Source: Sphingomonas colocasiae
GTDB lineage: Bacteria; Pseudomonadota; Alphaproteobacteria; Sphingomonadales; Sphingomonadaceae
Direction of reading: 5' to 3'
DNA length: 64,000 nucleotides
NCBI RefSeq assembly: GCF_019880585.1
Contig: NZ_JAINVV010000008.1
Span: forward strand, 124,001-188,000
Each line of letters opens with the position of its first letter. The stretch's first letter is position 1. The notes below the pieces were generated by a model. The model did no database searches, was not told the DNA's origin, and was given only the letters and a program-made list of their open reading frames with translations. Both the position numbers and the translations under genes were made by a program. Positions 25,007 through 34,725 of the stretch are shown in pieces.

Positions 25007-25804
25007 ATGGATCAGCAAACCGGCACCGCCACGCACGAGCAAATCGCCGCCCGGCTTCGCGACGCCTATCGCACGGGCGCGGTGGCGCCGCTGCGCGACG
25101 GGCTCGAGACGAGCGACGGCGCGGGCGCCTATGCCGTCCAGGCCATCAACACGCGGTTCTGGCAGGATGGCGGCCGCCGCATCATCGGCCGCAAGATCGG
25201 CCTGACGGCAAAGGCCGTGCAGGCGCAGCTCGGCGTCGATCAGCCCGATTTCGGCGTGCTGTTCGATGACATGCGCATCGACAATGGCGGCATCCTGCCC
25301 GCCGCCGCCATTCTCCAGCCCAAGGCCGAGGCCGAGGTCGCGCTGGTGCTGGGCCGCGACCTGAACGACCCGCACGCGACGGCGGCCGATGTTGCGGCGG
25401 CGACCGACCATGCGGTGGCCGCGATCGAGATCGTCGACAGCCGCATCGCCGACTGGAAGATCAGCTTCGCCGATACGGTCGCGGACAATGGTTCGTCCGC
25501 TTTCTTCGTGCTGGGCGACGATCGCCGCCCGCTCGACGGGCTCGATCTCTATACCTGCGGCATGGCGCTGGAAGTGAACGGCGCGGTCGCCTCGCTCGGC
25601 GCGGGCGCCGCCTGTCTCGGCCATCCGCTCAACGCCGCCGCCTGGCTCGCGCGCACCTTGTCCACGGTCGGCGAGGGGCTGAAGGCGGGCGACATCGTGC
25701 TGACCGGCGCGCTCGGCCCGATGGTGACGCTCAATCGCGGCGACCATGTCGTGGCGAAGATCGGCGGCCTGGGAGAGGCCGGCTTCACATTCGAAGGAGC
25801 ATGA
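25007..25804 (+). CDS. 2-oxopent-4-enoate hydratase
   Basis: 265 aa from the ATG at 25007, chosen over 25001 because GAGAGG then sits eight bases upstream. MhpD-fold: [23 protein letters not shown], metal-binding [39 protein letters not shown]. It adds water to 2-oxopent-4-enoate to give 4-hydroxy-2-oxovalerate. It is a distant relative of the 4-oxalocrotonate decarboxylase at 19279, with which such hydratases normally form a complex. First gene of the IclR-controlled operon; its stop overlaps the next gene's region. Confidence 0.9.
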   Translation: MDQQTGTATHEQIAARLRDAYRTGAVAPLRDGLETSDGAGAYAVQAINTRFWQDGGRRIIGRKIGLTAKAVQAQLGVDQPDFGVLFDDMRIDNGGILPAAAILQPKAEAEVALVLGRDLNDPHATAADVAAATDHAVAAIEIVDSRIADWKISFADTVADNGSSAFFVLGDDRRPLDGLDLYTCGMALEVNGAVASLGAGAACLGHPLNAAAWLARTLSTVGEGLKAGDIVLTGALGPMVTLNRGDHVVAKIGGLGEAGFTFEGA

Positions 25805-25806
25805 CG

Positions 25807-26745
25807 ATGACCAAGATGAAGGCCGCGATCATCGGATCGGGCAATATCGGCACCGATCTGATGATCAAGATCATGCGCACGTCCGACGTGCTGGAAGTGG
25901 GCGCGATGGTCGGCATCGATCCCGCATCGGACGGGCTGGCGCGCGCCGAACGCATGGGCGTAGCGACCACGGCGGAGGGCATTGAAGGGCTGCAGCGCCT
26001 GCCCGTCTGGCCGGAGATCGGCGTGGTGTTCGACGCCACCTCCGCCGGCGCGCACAAGCATCATAGCGATATCGTGACCGGCGCGGGCAAGGTGATGGTG
26101 GATCTGACGCCGGCCGCGATCGGCCCCTATGTCATCCCCGTCGTCAATGGCGACGATCATCTCGACGCCGAGAACGTCAACATGGTGACGTGCGGTGGCC
26201 AGGCGACCATACCGATCGTCGCGGCGGTCTCGTCCGTGGCGACGGTGCATTATGCGGAGATCGTCGCCTCTATCTCGTCGAAAAGCGCCGGCCCCGGCAC
26301 GCGCGCCAATATCGACGAGTTCACCGAAACCACCTCGCGCGGGATCGAGCAGGTGGGCGGCGCCACGCGCGGCAAGGCGATCATCGTGCTCAATCCGGCC
26401 GAACCGCCGATGATCATGCGCGATACGGTGTTCACCCTGTCGTCCGGCGCGGACGAGGCCGAAATCGAAGCCGCGGTCGAGGCGATGGTCGCCCGGGTCA
26501 ACGCCTATGTGCCCGGCTATCGGCTGAAGCAGAAGGTGCAGTTCGAGCGGTTCGGATCGAACAACCCCGTCGCCATTCCGGGGCTCGGCAGCTTCGAGGG
26601 CATCAAGACCAGCGTGTTCCTCGAAGTCGAAGGGGCCGCACATTACCTGCCCGCCTATGCCGGCAATCTCGACATCATGACCTCCGCCGGGCTGGCGACC
26701 GCGGAGAAGATCGCTCGCCGCCGCTTGATGAAGGAGGCCGCATGA
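25807..26745 (+). CDS. Acetaldehyde dehydrogenase (acylating)
   Basis: 312 aa from ATG 25807 (GAAGGAG about seven bases upstream; ATG 25801 overlaps the previous stop codon and is an alternative). Rossmann motif [14 protein letters not shown], catalytic Cys in [12 protein letters not shown], and [20 protein letters not shown] and PNNPVAIPG-type substrate segments mark the DmpF/MhpF family. It converts acetaldehyde, CoA and NAD to acetyl-CoA, receiving acetaldehyde by channelling from the aldolase encoded next. Overlaps the aldolase start (ATGA). Confidence 0.95.
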   Translation: MTKMKAAIIGSGNIGTDLMIKIMRTSDVLEVGAMVGIDPASDGLARAERMGVATTAEGIEGLQRLPVWPEIGVVFDATSAGAHKHHSDIVTGAGKVMVDLTPAAIGPYVIPVVNGDDHLDAENVNMVTCGGQATIPIVAAVSSVATVHYAEIVASISSKSAGPGTRANIDEFTETTSRGIEQVGGATRGKAIIVLNPAEPPMIMRDTVFTLSSGADEAEIEAAVEAMVARVNAYVPGYRLKQKVQFERFGSNNPVAIPGLGSFEGIKTSVFLEVEGAAHYLPAYAGNLDIMTSAGLATAEKIARRRLMKEAA

Positions 26746-27773
26746 TGGTTTTCGATCCCACCCAGACCAAGCTCTATATCCAGGACGTGACGCTGCGCGA
26801 CGGCATGCACGCGATCCGGCATCGCTACGGGCTCGACCATGTCCGCGCTATCGCGCGCGCGCTCGACGAAGCGGGCGTCGATGCGATCGAGATCGCGCAT
26901 GGCGACGGCATCAACGGCTCCAGCTTCAACTACGGCTTCGGCGCGCATACCGATTGGGAATGGATCGAGGCGGTCGCCGACGCGGTCGAGAAGAGCGTCG
27001 TCACCACCTTGCTCCTGCCCGGCATCGGCACCGTCCACGACCTGAAACAGGCCTATGACCTGGGCGTGCGTTCGGTCCGCATCGCGACGCATTGCACCGA
27101 GGCCGATGTCGCGAAACAGCATATCGCGGCGGCGCGCGACCTGGGCATGGACACGATCGGCTTCCTGATGATGAGCCATATGATCGAGCCCGAGGCGCTC
27201 GCGGGGCAGGCCAAGCTGATGGAAAGTTATGGCGCGACCTGCGTCTATGTGACCGACAGCGGCGGCGCGCTCGACATGGACGGATATCGCGCGCGGCTGG
27301 AAGCCTATGATCGCGTGTTGAAGCCGGAGACCGAGCGCGGCGTGCACGCCCACCATAATCTGTCGCTGGGCGTCGCCAATTCGATGGTCGCGGTGCAGGC
27401 CGGCGCGATCCGCGTCGATGCCAGCCTGGCCGGCATGGGCGCGGGCGCGGGCAACGCGCCGCTCGAAGTGTTCATCGCCGCCGCCGATCGCAAGGGCTGG
27501 CAGCATGGCTGCGACCTGTTCAAGCTGATGGACGCCGCCGAGGATCTGGTGCGCCCGCTGCAGGACCGCCCCGTCCGCGTCGATCGCGAGACGCTGAGCC
27601 TGGGCTATGCCGGCGTCTATTCCAGCTTCCTGCGCCACGCCGAAAAGGCGTCGCAGGATCATGGCGTCGATACCCGCGCGATCCTGGTCGAACTCGGCCG
27701 CCGCCGCATGGTCGGCGGTCAGGAAGACATGATCGTCGACGTCGCGCTCGACATGGCCCGCAACGCCGCCTGA
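26742..27773 (+). CDS. 4-hydroxy-2-oxovalerate aldolase
   Basis: 343 aa. HMGL-like TIM barrel with [13 protein letters not shown] (Arg and Asp of the active site), GFGAHTD, the metal histidines in [11 protein letters not shown], and a C-terminal communication domain ([16 protein letters not shown]) that contacts the acylating dehydrogenase. It splits 4-hydroxy-2-oxovalerate to pyruvate and acetaldehyde, the final ring-derived cleavage of the pathway. Its stop abuts the convergent hydrolase stop with no gap. Confidence 0.95.
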   Translation: MMVFDPTQTKLYIQDVTLRDGMHAIRHRYGLDHVRAIARALDEAGVDAIEIAHGDGINGSSFNYGFGAHTDWEWIEAVADAVEKSVVTTLLLPGIGTVHDLKQAYDLGVRSVRIATHCTEADVAKQHIAAARDLGMDTIGFLMMSHMIEPEALAGQAKLMESYGATCVYVTDSGGALDMDGYRARLEAYDRVLKPETERGVHAHHNLSLGVANSMVAVQAGAIRVDASLAGMGAGAGNAPLEVFIAAADRKGWQHGCDLFKLMDAAEDLVRPLQDRPVRVDRETLSLGYAGVYSSFLRHAEKASQDHGVDTRAILVELGRRRMVGGQEDMIVDVALDMARNAA

Positions 27774-29090
27774 TCATCGACCCAGGCCCTCGTAGACCAG
27801 CGCGCGCGACTGCGCCTCCAGTTGGAGGCGCACCGGGCCACCCATGCGCTGGACCATGCCGACAAAGACGATGTCATTGGCCGGATCGACCCAGAACCAG
27901 GTGCTGGCTGCGCCGTCCCAGCTCATCGTCCCCTTGCCGTCGGGCAAGCCCGCCGCCTGGGGATCGGTCGCGACCATGACCCCCAGGCCATAACCGAGCG
28001 CGGGGCTGAAAGCGATTTTGTTGGCGTTGGGCTTGCCGAGGGCGATCGCGGGGATCTGGTTCGTCCCCATCAGCCTGACGGTTTCGGGCTTCAGGATACG
28101 GCGGCCGCCCAGCGCGCCGCCGCGCGCGAGCATGCGCGCGAACCGCGCATAATCGTCGATCGTCGACACCAGCCCGCCGCCGCCCGATTCCACCTTGGGC
28201 GGTTCCGCATAGTCGCGCACCAGCCCGGTCGCCACGGCGGCGGGCGTCGCGATCACCGGTACGGGCTTTCCGCTCGCCGGATCAGTCGCATAGAGATCGA
28301 CCAGCCGCGCCAGCTTATCGGCGGGCACGGTGAAGCCCGTGTCGCGCATGGCCAGCGGGCCGAAGATATGTTCCCGCATGAATGCACCCAGGCTCTGCCC
28401 CGAAATGCGCTCGACGATCACGCCCTGCAGGTCCGACGAGATCGAATAGGCCCATTCGGCGCCCGGCTGCGACAGCAGCGGCAGCCCCGCCACCATATCG
28501 ACCATCGCGTTCGCGCTCGGCGCCGCCGCCACATTGCGCTGGCGGAACAGCGTGCTCGCGAGCCGCCCGTCCATCATGCCATAGGCGAAGCCGCCGCTAT
28601 GGCTCATCAGCTCGCGCATCGTCGGCGGGCGCACCGCATCGGCCAGGATCGGCTTGCCGTCCGCCGTTTCGCCCGTCACCACCTTGAGATCGGCCATTTC
28701 GGGCAGGAAGCGCGTGATCGGATCGTCGAGCGTCCATTTCCCCTGTTCGTACAGGATCATCATCGCGACCGCCGTGATCGGCTTGGTCATCGAATAGATG
28801 CGGAAGATGGTATCGCGGGTGAGCGGCGCGCCGGTTACGGCATTGCGCTGGCCATGCGCATGGAACGCCACCTCGCGATCGCGGTGGATCAGCAGCGTCG
28901 ATATCCCCGCCAGCTCACCGCGATCGACGAATCCATCCATCGCCGCATCGAGCTTCGCCAGTTCCGCCGTCGAAAAGGCGCCCGCCGATGCCTTGCCGGC
29001 CTGCGCGGCGACCGGCGGCGATGCGAATGCGGAGAGCGGCAGGGCGATCGCGACGAGGCCGCAGGCGATGCGCGCGAACATCCTTGTCAT
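27774..29090 (-). CDS. Serine hydrolase of the beta-lactamase/esterase (class C-like) family, exported
   Basis: 438 aa from ATG 29090 (GGAGAG four bases upstream). A signal peptide ends near AFASPPVAAQ. The active-site tetrad S100-x-x-K103 (IYSMTKP) and Y215-S (WAYSISSD) are those of EstB-type esterases, with a C-terminal HxG-like position given by WDGAAS. It should hydrolyse an ester or lactone in the periplasm. It follows the TonB receptor by 19 bases and is co-transcribed, suggesting that a substrate taken up by the receptor is de-esterified here. Confidence 0.88.
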   Translation of the reverse strand: MTRMFARIACGLVAIALPLSAFASPPVAAQAGKASAGAFSTAELAKLDAAMDGFVDRGELAGISTLLIHRDREVAFHAHGQRNAVTGAPLTRDTIFRIYSMTKPITAVAMMILYEQGKWTLDDPITRFLPEMADLKVVTGETADGKPILADAVRPPTMRELMSHSGGFAYGMMDGRLASTLFRQRNVAAAPSANAMVDMVAGLPLLSQPGAEWAYSISSDLQGVIVERISGQSLGAFMREHIFGPLAMRDTGFTVPADKLARLVDLYATDPASGKPVPVIATPAAVATGLVRDYAEPPKVESGGGGLVSTIDDYARFARMLARGGALGGRRILKPETVRLMGTNQIPAIALGKPNANKIAFSPALGYGLGVMVATDPQAAGLPDGKGTMSWDGAASTWFWVDPANDIVFVGMVQRMGGPVRLQLEAQSRALVYEGLGR

Positions 29091-29109
29091 GCCGCTCTCC
29101 GCCTGCCCG

Positions 29110-31311
29110 TCAGAAGGATTTGCGCAGGCGGAGCCCATACATGCGCTCGTCGCCGACAAAGCCGCCATAGCCGCCGGAAAGCAGCGGCGAATTGAAGCCG
29201 AAGCTCATATAATCCTTGTCGAACAGGTTGTTCACCCAGGCTTCGACACGGATCTGGCCCGGCGCCTCGACGCCCAGGCGCAAATCGACCAGCCCATAGC
29301 CCTTCTGGTAGAGATACGGATCGAGCGCCTGGTTCGAATATGTACCGCTGCGATAGGAATAGCCGAGATAGCCGAAGCCCTTCCAGTCGCTCTGCCCGAT
29401 ATTGCTTTCATAGTTCAGTGAACTGCTGAGCGTCAGGCGCGGGGCCTGGTGAAGGCGGCGGCCGGTCAGGTCGCACGATCCCGCGATACCCTGCGGGCAG
29501 GCGCCATTCACGAAATCCGTATAATGCGCATCGACATAGCTGACCTGATTGGTCCACGCCAATCCGCGCGCCGGAAAGGCATTGAGCTCCAGCTCGACGC
29601 CGCGCGTCACGAATTCGGGCGCGTTGAGCGACAGGAAGCGCAGCCCGTCGAACGCGAGCGTCTGGAAATTCTTGTAGGTCGTGCTGAACGCGGTCAGGTT
29701 GAGAGTCAGCTTCTTGTCGAGCAACTGGGTGCGCAGGCCGATCTCGGTATTGAGGTTGGTCTCCGCCTCGAACTCGAAATTGGTGTAGGTCGCGGGCCGG
29801 CCCAGATCGAAGCCGCCGGGCTTGAAGCCGCGCGCGACGGTGGCATAGGCCATCACGTCGGGCGTGAAATGGTAGCTGGCATTGCCGGTGAAGGTGAATT
29901 GGCCGTCGGTGCGATCGGCCGCGCGGTTATAGGCCGGGTCGACGAAATTCTGGGTGACCTGCACCTGTGTCGCCTTCTGGTCCTCGAACGAATAGCGTCC
30001 GCCGATCGCCAGGGTGAATTTGTCGGTGACGTCATAGGTCACCTGTCCGAAGCCGGCATAGCTGGTGTCGCGGATGCGGAAGCGTGTGTTGGTGATCCCG
30101 CTCGCGCCCGCCGGATAGAGGCTCGGCACCTTGTAGTGGAGCTCGCTGATCGACCGCGTCGTGCGATCGAAGAAGAACAGCCCCGCCACCCATTTGAGCG
30201 GCCCGCCGCCATCGGAGGTCAGGCGGATTTCCTGGCTGAACTGGCGATGCCGCTGGCTGCCGACCGTTTCGACAAGCTTGATGGGCAGCGCGCCCGGATC
30301 CAGCCGCGTGTCGAGGTTCCAGTCGCGCCAGCCGGTGAGCGAGGTGAGCGTCAGCGCGTCGCTCAATTGCCAGTTCAGTTCGGCGGTGATGCCCCCGGTC
30401 TCCGATTTGGTGTAGGGCACGAAGGGCGAGACCGAGATGCGGCTGTACGGATAGCCCGCCGGCAACAGCGGCGCGGCCGGATTACCGAGCAGGCTGGCGC
30501 CCGGCTTCATCCGCCACGGAATACTGGTGCAGCAGTTCGACTCTTCGTTCTGATAATCGGCGATCAGCAGGAAATCGACGGTCTCACCCTTATAGGCGAG
30601 CTTGGCGCGCACGCCCGAACGATCGCGATCGTTCACCTTGCGGTCGAGCGTGTCGTTATAGATCAGCCCGTCGCGATGCGTGGTGAAGCCCGACAGGCTA
30701 TAGGCCCAATTCTCCGAGATCGGGCCGGTGATCAGACCACGGATATCCCAGCGCCCCTTGTTGCCCACCACGCCTTCGACAAAGCCCGTGGTCTCGTTGA
30801 AGTTGGGACGGGCGGTGACGATATGGACGAGGCCGGCGGCGGTGTTCATGCCGAACAAGGTGCCCTGCGGGCCGCGCAGCACCTCCACCCGCTCGATATC
30901 CTGGAATTCGGCGAAGGCCATGCCGACGCGCGACATGAAGATGCCGTCGACAAAGACGCCGACCGAGGATTGCTTGCCGTCTTCCTGCGAGCTGGTCACG
31001 CCGCGCAGGCCGAGCCGCGCGCCCTTCGGATCGCTGTTGGAATCGGCGATCATGCCCGGCACCTGCGTGGTCAGCCGGCTGAAATCGGTGATGCCCGCGG
31101 CGTCGAGCTTCTCGCCCGAAAGCGCGACGATCGAGATCGGCACATCCTGCACATTCTCGGCACGGCGCTGCGCGGTGACGACGATGTCGTAGGGCGACGC
31201 ACTGTCTTCGGCCGCCTGTTCGGCCGCGCCGTCCGCGGGCTGCTGCGCATGAACCGGCATCGCCGCCGCGATGGCGCAGACCGCGCATGTGACCGCAAAG
31301 CTCTTCCTCAT
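29110..31311 (-). CDS. TonB-dependent outer-membrane receptor
   Basis: 733 aa from ATG 31311, which has GGAGGGG upstream; a longer frame to 31359 is open but unlikely. The signal peptide ends at PVHAQQ, TonB box YDIVVTAQRRAENVQ (41-55), plug with LFGMNTAAGLVHIVTARP, and a barrel ending in LRLRKSF. It belongs to the same broad FecA-like/sphingomonad catabolic type as the receptor at 1684-3993 but is clearly different. Its promoter carries the TATTACACTATA motif shared with the acyl-CoA dehydrogenase operon and the MFS gene, so the ligand is probably that pathway's substrate. Confidence 0.92.
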   Translation of the reverse strand: MRKSFAVTCAVCAIAAAMPVHAQQPADGAAEQAAEDSASPYDIVVTAQRRAENVQDVPISIVALSGEKLDAAGITDFSRLTTQVPGMIADSNSDPKGARLGLRGVTSSQEDGKQSSVGVFVDGIFMSRVGMAFAEFQDIERVEVLRGPQGTLFGMNTAAGLVHIVTARPNFNETTGFVEGVVGNKGRWDIRGLITGPISENWAYSLSGFTTHRDGLIYNDTLDRKVNDRDRSGVRAKLAYKGETVDFLLIADYQNEESNCCTSIPWRMKPGASLLGNPAAPLLPAGYPYSRISVSPFVPYTKSETGGITAELNWQLSDALTLTSLTGWRDWNLDTRLDPGALPIKLVETVGSQRHRQFSQEIRLTSDGGGPLKWVAGLFFFDRTTRSISELHYKVPSLYPAGASGITNTRFRIRDTSYAGFGQVTYDVTDKFTLAIGGRYSFEDQKATQVQVTQNFVDPAYNRAADRTDGQFTFTGNASYHFTPDVMAYATVARGFKPGGFDLGRPATYTNFEFEAETNLNTEIGLRTQLLDKKLTLNLTAFSTTYKNFQTLAFDGLRFLSLNAPEFVTRGVELELNAFPARGLAWTNQVSYVDAHYTDFVNGACPQGIAGSCDLTGRRLHQAPRLTLSSSLNYESNIGQSDWKGFGYLGYSYRSGTYSNQALDPYLYQKGYGLVDLRLGVEAPGQIRVEAWVNNLFDKDYMSFGFNSPLLSGGYGGFVGDERMYGLRLRKSF

Positions 31312-31378
31312 TCCAATCCCCTCCTCCACCTGCCGCGCGCATATCCGCTTCGTCAGCATCGATGCCTATAATTATTAA

Positions 31379-31390
31379 TATTACACTATA
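31379..31390. promoter_or_regulatory. Shared motif TATTACACTATA, site 1 (TonB receptor promoter)
   Basis: The AT-rich 97-base gap between the ALDH stop (31409) and the TonB receptor start (31311) contains TATTACACTATA, identical to site 2 at 42978 and differing in one base from site 3 at 43084. Surroundings here are ATTAA on the left and TAAAT on the right. Candidate binding site of the GntR/FCD regulator at 44554-45279. Confidence 0.6.
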
Positions 31391-31408
31391 TAAATTCCGC
31401 TCTCCGAG

Positions 31409-32887
31409 TCAAGCGCCGCCAACGGCCTGCACAACCGTCTGCAACTCAAGGAATTCGGCGATTCCGTAGTGCGATCCTTCACGGCCGATGCCCGACTGAC
31501 GGCATCCGCCGAACGGCGCGACCTCGCTGGAGATCAGCCCGGTGTTGATGCCGACCATGCCGTATCGCAGCGCTTCCGGCAGGCGGATCGCGCGATCGGC
31601 GTCGCGGGTGAACAGATAGGCGGCAAGCCCCGCCGATCCCGCATTGGCGAGCGCGACGGCTTCCGCCTCACTGCCGAAGCGGACGACACCCGCGACCGGC
31701 CCGAACGTCTCCTCGCGGCACAGCAACGCATCGGGCGAGACCCCGGCGATCACGGTCGGCCGAACGAACACATCGTCGATCACGCTGCCGCCGGCGAGCA
31801 GCCGCCCACCGCCGTCGAGCGCGTCGCGCACATGCGCCATCGTCTTCGCCACCGCCCGCGCATCGATCAGCGGCCCCTGATCGGGCGCGCCGGCCAGTCC
31901 GTCGCCGCAGCCGAGCGCGTCGGCGCGATCGGCCAGGCGTGCGACAAAGGCGTCATGGATTCCCGCCTGTACGAGGAAACGGTTGGCGCAGACGCAGGTC
32001 TGGCCGGCATTGCGGAACTTGGAAAGCATCGCGCCTTCGACCGCGATGTCGAGATCGGCATCGTCGAAGACCAGAAAGGGCGCATTGCCGCCGAGTTCGA
32101 GCGAGACGCGCTTCACATTGCCCATCGCCCGCCCGCCGAGCATCCGCCCGACCGCCGTCGATCCGGTGAAGCTGAACTTGGCGACGCGCGGATCCTCCAC
32201 CATCGCATCGCCGATCGGCGCGGGCGCGCCGGTCACGATATTGAACAGCCCCGCGGGCAGCCCGGCCTCTTCCGCCAGCACCGCCAGCGCCAGCGCTGAA
32301 AAAGGCGTCAGTTCGGATGGTTTGAGGACGACGGCACAGCCCGCCGCGAGGGCGGGCGCGGCCTTGCGCGTGACCATCGCCGCCGGGAAATTCCAGGGCG
32401 TGATCGCCGCGACCACGCCGACCGGCCGTTTCTCCACCCGGATGCGCGCATTGGCGAGATGACCGGGAATGATGTCGCCATAGGTGCGCCGCCCTTCCTC
32501 CGCGAACCAGTCGACAAAGGCGGCGGCATAGGTGATCTCACCCGCCGCCTCGGCAAGCGGCTTGCCCTGTTCGGCGGTCATCAGCCGGGCAAGATCGTCC
32601 CGATGCTCGAGGATGAGTTCGGCCCAGCGACGGAGCAGCAGGCCGCGTTCGCGCGCCGGGCGCGCCGCCCATGCGGGCTGTGCCGCCGTCGCCGCCGCGA
32701 TCGCCGCTTCCGCATCGCCGCGGCCCAGATCGGGGACATGGCCGAGCGTGCGGCCCGTCGCGGGGTTGACGACCGCGATGCCGGCATCACCCCCAACCCA
32801 TTCGCCGCCGACGAACGCAGCCTCGCGCAGCAGGGCGGGGCGCAGCAACGCCAGTCGGGCGCGCTCGACGGGATCGGCCAAGCTCAT
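31409..32887 (-). CDS. Aldehyde dehydrogenase (succinate-semialdehyde dehydrogenase-like)
   Basis: 492 aa from the ATG at 32887, which overlaps the ADH stop codon (ATGA); 32896 is an alternative. Family motifs: TPWNFPAAMVTRK with the catalytic Asn, SLELGGNAPFLVF (Glu), and AGQTCVCANRFLVQ with the nucleophilic Cys. The sequence resembles GabD-type semialdehyde dehydrogenases. With the ADH upstream it probably oxidises an alcohol to a carboxylate through an aldehyde. Last gene of the long operon starting at 42949. Confidence 0.9.
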   Translation of the reverse strand: MSLADPVERARLALLRPALLREAAFVGGEWVGGDAGIAVVNPATGRTLGHVPDLGRGDAEAAIAAATAAQPAWAARPARERGLLLRRWAELILEHRDDLARLMTAEQGKPLAEAAGEITYAAAFVDWFAEEGRRTYGDIIPGHLANARIRVEKRPVGVVAAITPWNFPAAMVTRKAAPALAAGCAVVLKPSELTPFSALALAVLAEEAGLPAGLFNIVTGAPAPIGDAMVEDPRVAKFSFTGSTAVGRMLGGRAMGNVKRVSLELGGNAPFLVFDDADLDIAVEGAMLSKFRNAGQTCVCANRFLVQAGIHDAFVARLADRADALGCGDGLAGAPDQGPLIDARAVAKTMAHVRDALDGGGRLLAGGSVIDDVFVRPTVIAGVSPDALLCREETFGPVAGVVRFGSEAEAVALANAGSAGLAAYLFTRDADRAIRLPEALRYGMVGINTGLISSEVAPFGGCRQSGIGREGSHYGIAEFLELQTVVQAVGGA

Positions 32888-33921
32888 TCGCGCCATGGCT
32901 CGATCACCACCTTCACCTGGCCATGATCGCGACCGGACAGTTCGGCGAAGGTCGCCTCCGCCTGCGAGCGGCCGATCACATCAGTGACGACGCGGCTGAG
33001 ATCGATCCGCCCATCGGCGATGCGCGCCAGAGTCTCGCGGAACTCGTCCATCGTGTACGCCGCGCTGAAGCCGATGCGCAGTTCCTTGGACAGCGCCTGA
33101 TAGGGCAGGATCACATCGTCGGTCAGGCAGACGCCGACCACCATGATCTGCGCACCCGCGCTGGCGCCGGCGATCGCCTGCTGGATCATGCCGGGCACGC
33201 CCACGCATTCGAAGATCACCGCGTCGCGCGGCGGCACGCCGAGCGCCGGCCATTGCGCGAAGGGCGATTCCGTGGCTGGATCGATCGCGCGATGCGCGCC
33301 CATCGCGATCGCCATCTCGCGGCGCGCGGGCGAGAAATCGGACGCGACGATCGTGCCGACACCCTCGGCCGCGAGCGCCGCGATCACCGCGAGCCCGACG
33401 GGACCGCAGCCGATGACGAGCGCCACGCCGTCATGCCCCAGCCCGGCCCTGGCGACGGCATGCGCGCCGACCGCGAAGGGTTCGGTCATCGCGGCCTCGG
33501 CATCGCTCAATCCGTCGGGCACGGGCACCAGCATGGCCGCATCGACGCAGACCTGCTCGGCATAGCCGCCGGGGAAGCGATGCGAGAGGCCGACGGTCTC
33601 CAGCCCGTTGGGGCCGGTCGCGCGCGGAAAGGCGACGACGCGCGTGCCGACCGGCAACACCGCCTCGGTGCCCGGGCCATATTCGGCGACGACGCCGCAG
33701 ATCTCGTGCCCGAAGACGAGATCGCGATCGGGATCGAGGATATTCTTCGCGCCGACGCGCCTGCCCAGTTCGGCCAGCGCCTGTCCATGCGAAAAGGCAT
33801 GCAGGTCCGATCCGCAGACGCCGCAGGCCAACGTGCGCAGCAGCACTTGGCCGGGGCCGGGGCGCGGCGCCGGAATCTCCTCGCTCACCAGACGCGAACC
33901 GCGCCGAACCACCGCCTTCAT
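32884..33921 (-). CDS. Zinc-dependent alcohol dehydrogenase (MDR family)
   Basis: 345 aa. Catalytic zinc ligands C36 (CGVCGSDLH) and H72-E73 (GHEICG) and the Rossmann motif GCGPVGLAVI are present. The usual four-cysteine structural zinc lobe is not seen; this region instead reads LGRRVGAKNILDPDRD, so the structural zinc is probably absent. It should oxidise a secondary or primary alcohol with NAD(P). It sits 11 bases after the SDR gene and overlaps the ALDH start. Confidence 0.88.
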   Translation of the reverse strand: MKAVVRRGSRLVSEEIPAPRPGPGQVLLRTLACGVCGSDLHAFSHGQALAELGRRVGAKNILDPDRDLVFGHEICGVVAEYGPGTEAVLPVGTRVVAFPRATGPNGLETVGLSHRFPGGYAEQVCVDAAMLVPVPDGLSDAEAAMTEPFAVGAHAVARAGLGHDGVALVIGCGPVGLAVIAALAAEGVGTIVASDFSPARREMAIAMGAHRAIDPATESPFAQWPALGVPPRDAVIFECVGVPGMIQQAIAGASAGAQIMVVGVCLTDDVILPYQALSKELRIGFSAAYTMDEFRETLARIADGRIDLSRVVTDVIGRSQAEATFAELSGRDHGQVKVVIEPWRE

Positions 33922-33932
33922 GCCGCCCTCCG

Positions 33933-34709
33933 TCAGAACACCAGCGTCCCGCCGCCCTCTACAAGCAGCGTGACGCCGTTGATGTATGATGCGGCGGGGC
34001 TCAGCAGAAAGACGATGGCGTTGGCAACATCCCCGGCCTGCGCGAGCCGGCCAAGCGGCGAACGCTCGACCAGCATCTGGCCATAGGCGCCGGCGGTGAG
34101 ATCGCCCATGCGCGGCGTCGCGACCACGCCGGGCGCGACCGCGTTGGAGCGATAACGGCCACGGCCGATCACCGCCTGGAAGCGCGTCAGCCCGCCGATC
34201 GCCGCCTTGCCCGCGCCGTACCAGCCCGAATTGGCGTCGACATCGCCGCGCCCGGCCAGCATCGCGGGCGGCGGACCGCCGGAGAGCGTGCCCGCGACCG
34301 ACGCGACATTGACCACCGACGCGCCTTCGGGCGGGCCGAGCGCGAGCCAGTTGCTCGTCATCATCTGGACACTGCCCGCCGTCTTCGCCAGCCCGTCCTC
34401 GATCGAAAGCGGCATCGAACTCGGCGGCCCGGCATTGTTGACCAGAAAGGCGATCGGCCCGAACTCGGCGTGGAGCGCGGGCAGCATCGCTTCCACCGCC
34501 GCACGGTCGCCACTGTCGAGCACGCGCCCGACAAAGCCTTCGCCCGGCTCGAGCGCGGCAAGCCCTGCTTCATTGATGTCGAGCCCGATGACGCGAACGC
34601 CCTGGCCCAGCAACGCCAGCGCGGTCGCATGGCCGATGCCGCTCGCGGCGCCCGTGACGATCGCCGTCGCGCCCGCCGGAAAACCCAGGAAATCGGCCTT
34701 GCCGCTCAT
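33933..34709 (-). CDS. Short-chain dehydrogenase/reductase
   Basis: 258 aa. TGAASGIG cofactor motif, NNAG, YGAGK active site (Tyr and Lys), and the C-terminal SPLGRLAQAGDVANAIVFLLSPAASYINGV typical of FabG-like SDRs. A candidate 3-hydroxyacyl-type or cyclic alcohol dehydrogenase in the operon, which otherwise lacks an obvious 3-hydroxyacyl-CoA dehydrogenase. Residues 100-150 contain an insertion-like segment (GGPPPAMLAGRGDVDANSG) relative to common FabG sequences. Confidence 0.88.
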   Translation of the reverse strand: MSGKADFLGFPAGATAIVTGAASGIGHATALALLGQGVRVIGLDINEAGLAALEPGEGFVGRVLDSGDRAAVEAMLPALHAEFGPIAFLVNNAGPPSSMPLSIEDGLAKTAGSVQMMTSNWLALGPPEGASVVNVASVAGTLSGGPPPAMLAGRGDVDANSGWYGAGKAAIGGLTRFQAVIGRGRYRSNAVAPGVVATPRMGDLTAGAYGQMLVERSPLGRLAQAGDVANAIVFLLSPAASYINGVTLLVEGGGTLVF

Positions 34710-34725
34710 CGTCCCACTCCCCTTC

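Noticed and set aside
29449-31371. A 640-codon plus-strand frame opposite the second TonB receptor.
   Set aside because: Codon shadow of the receptor gene; no plausible start context or domain.
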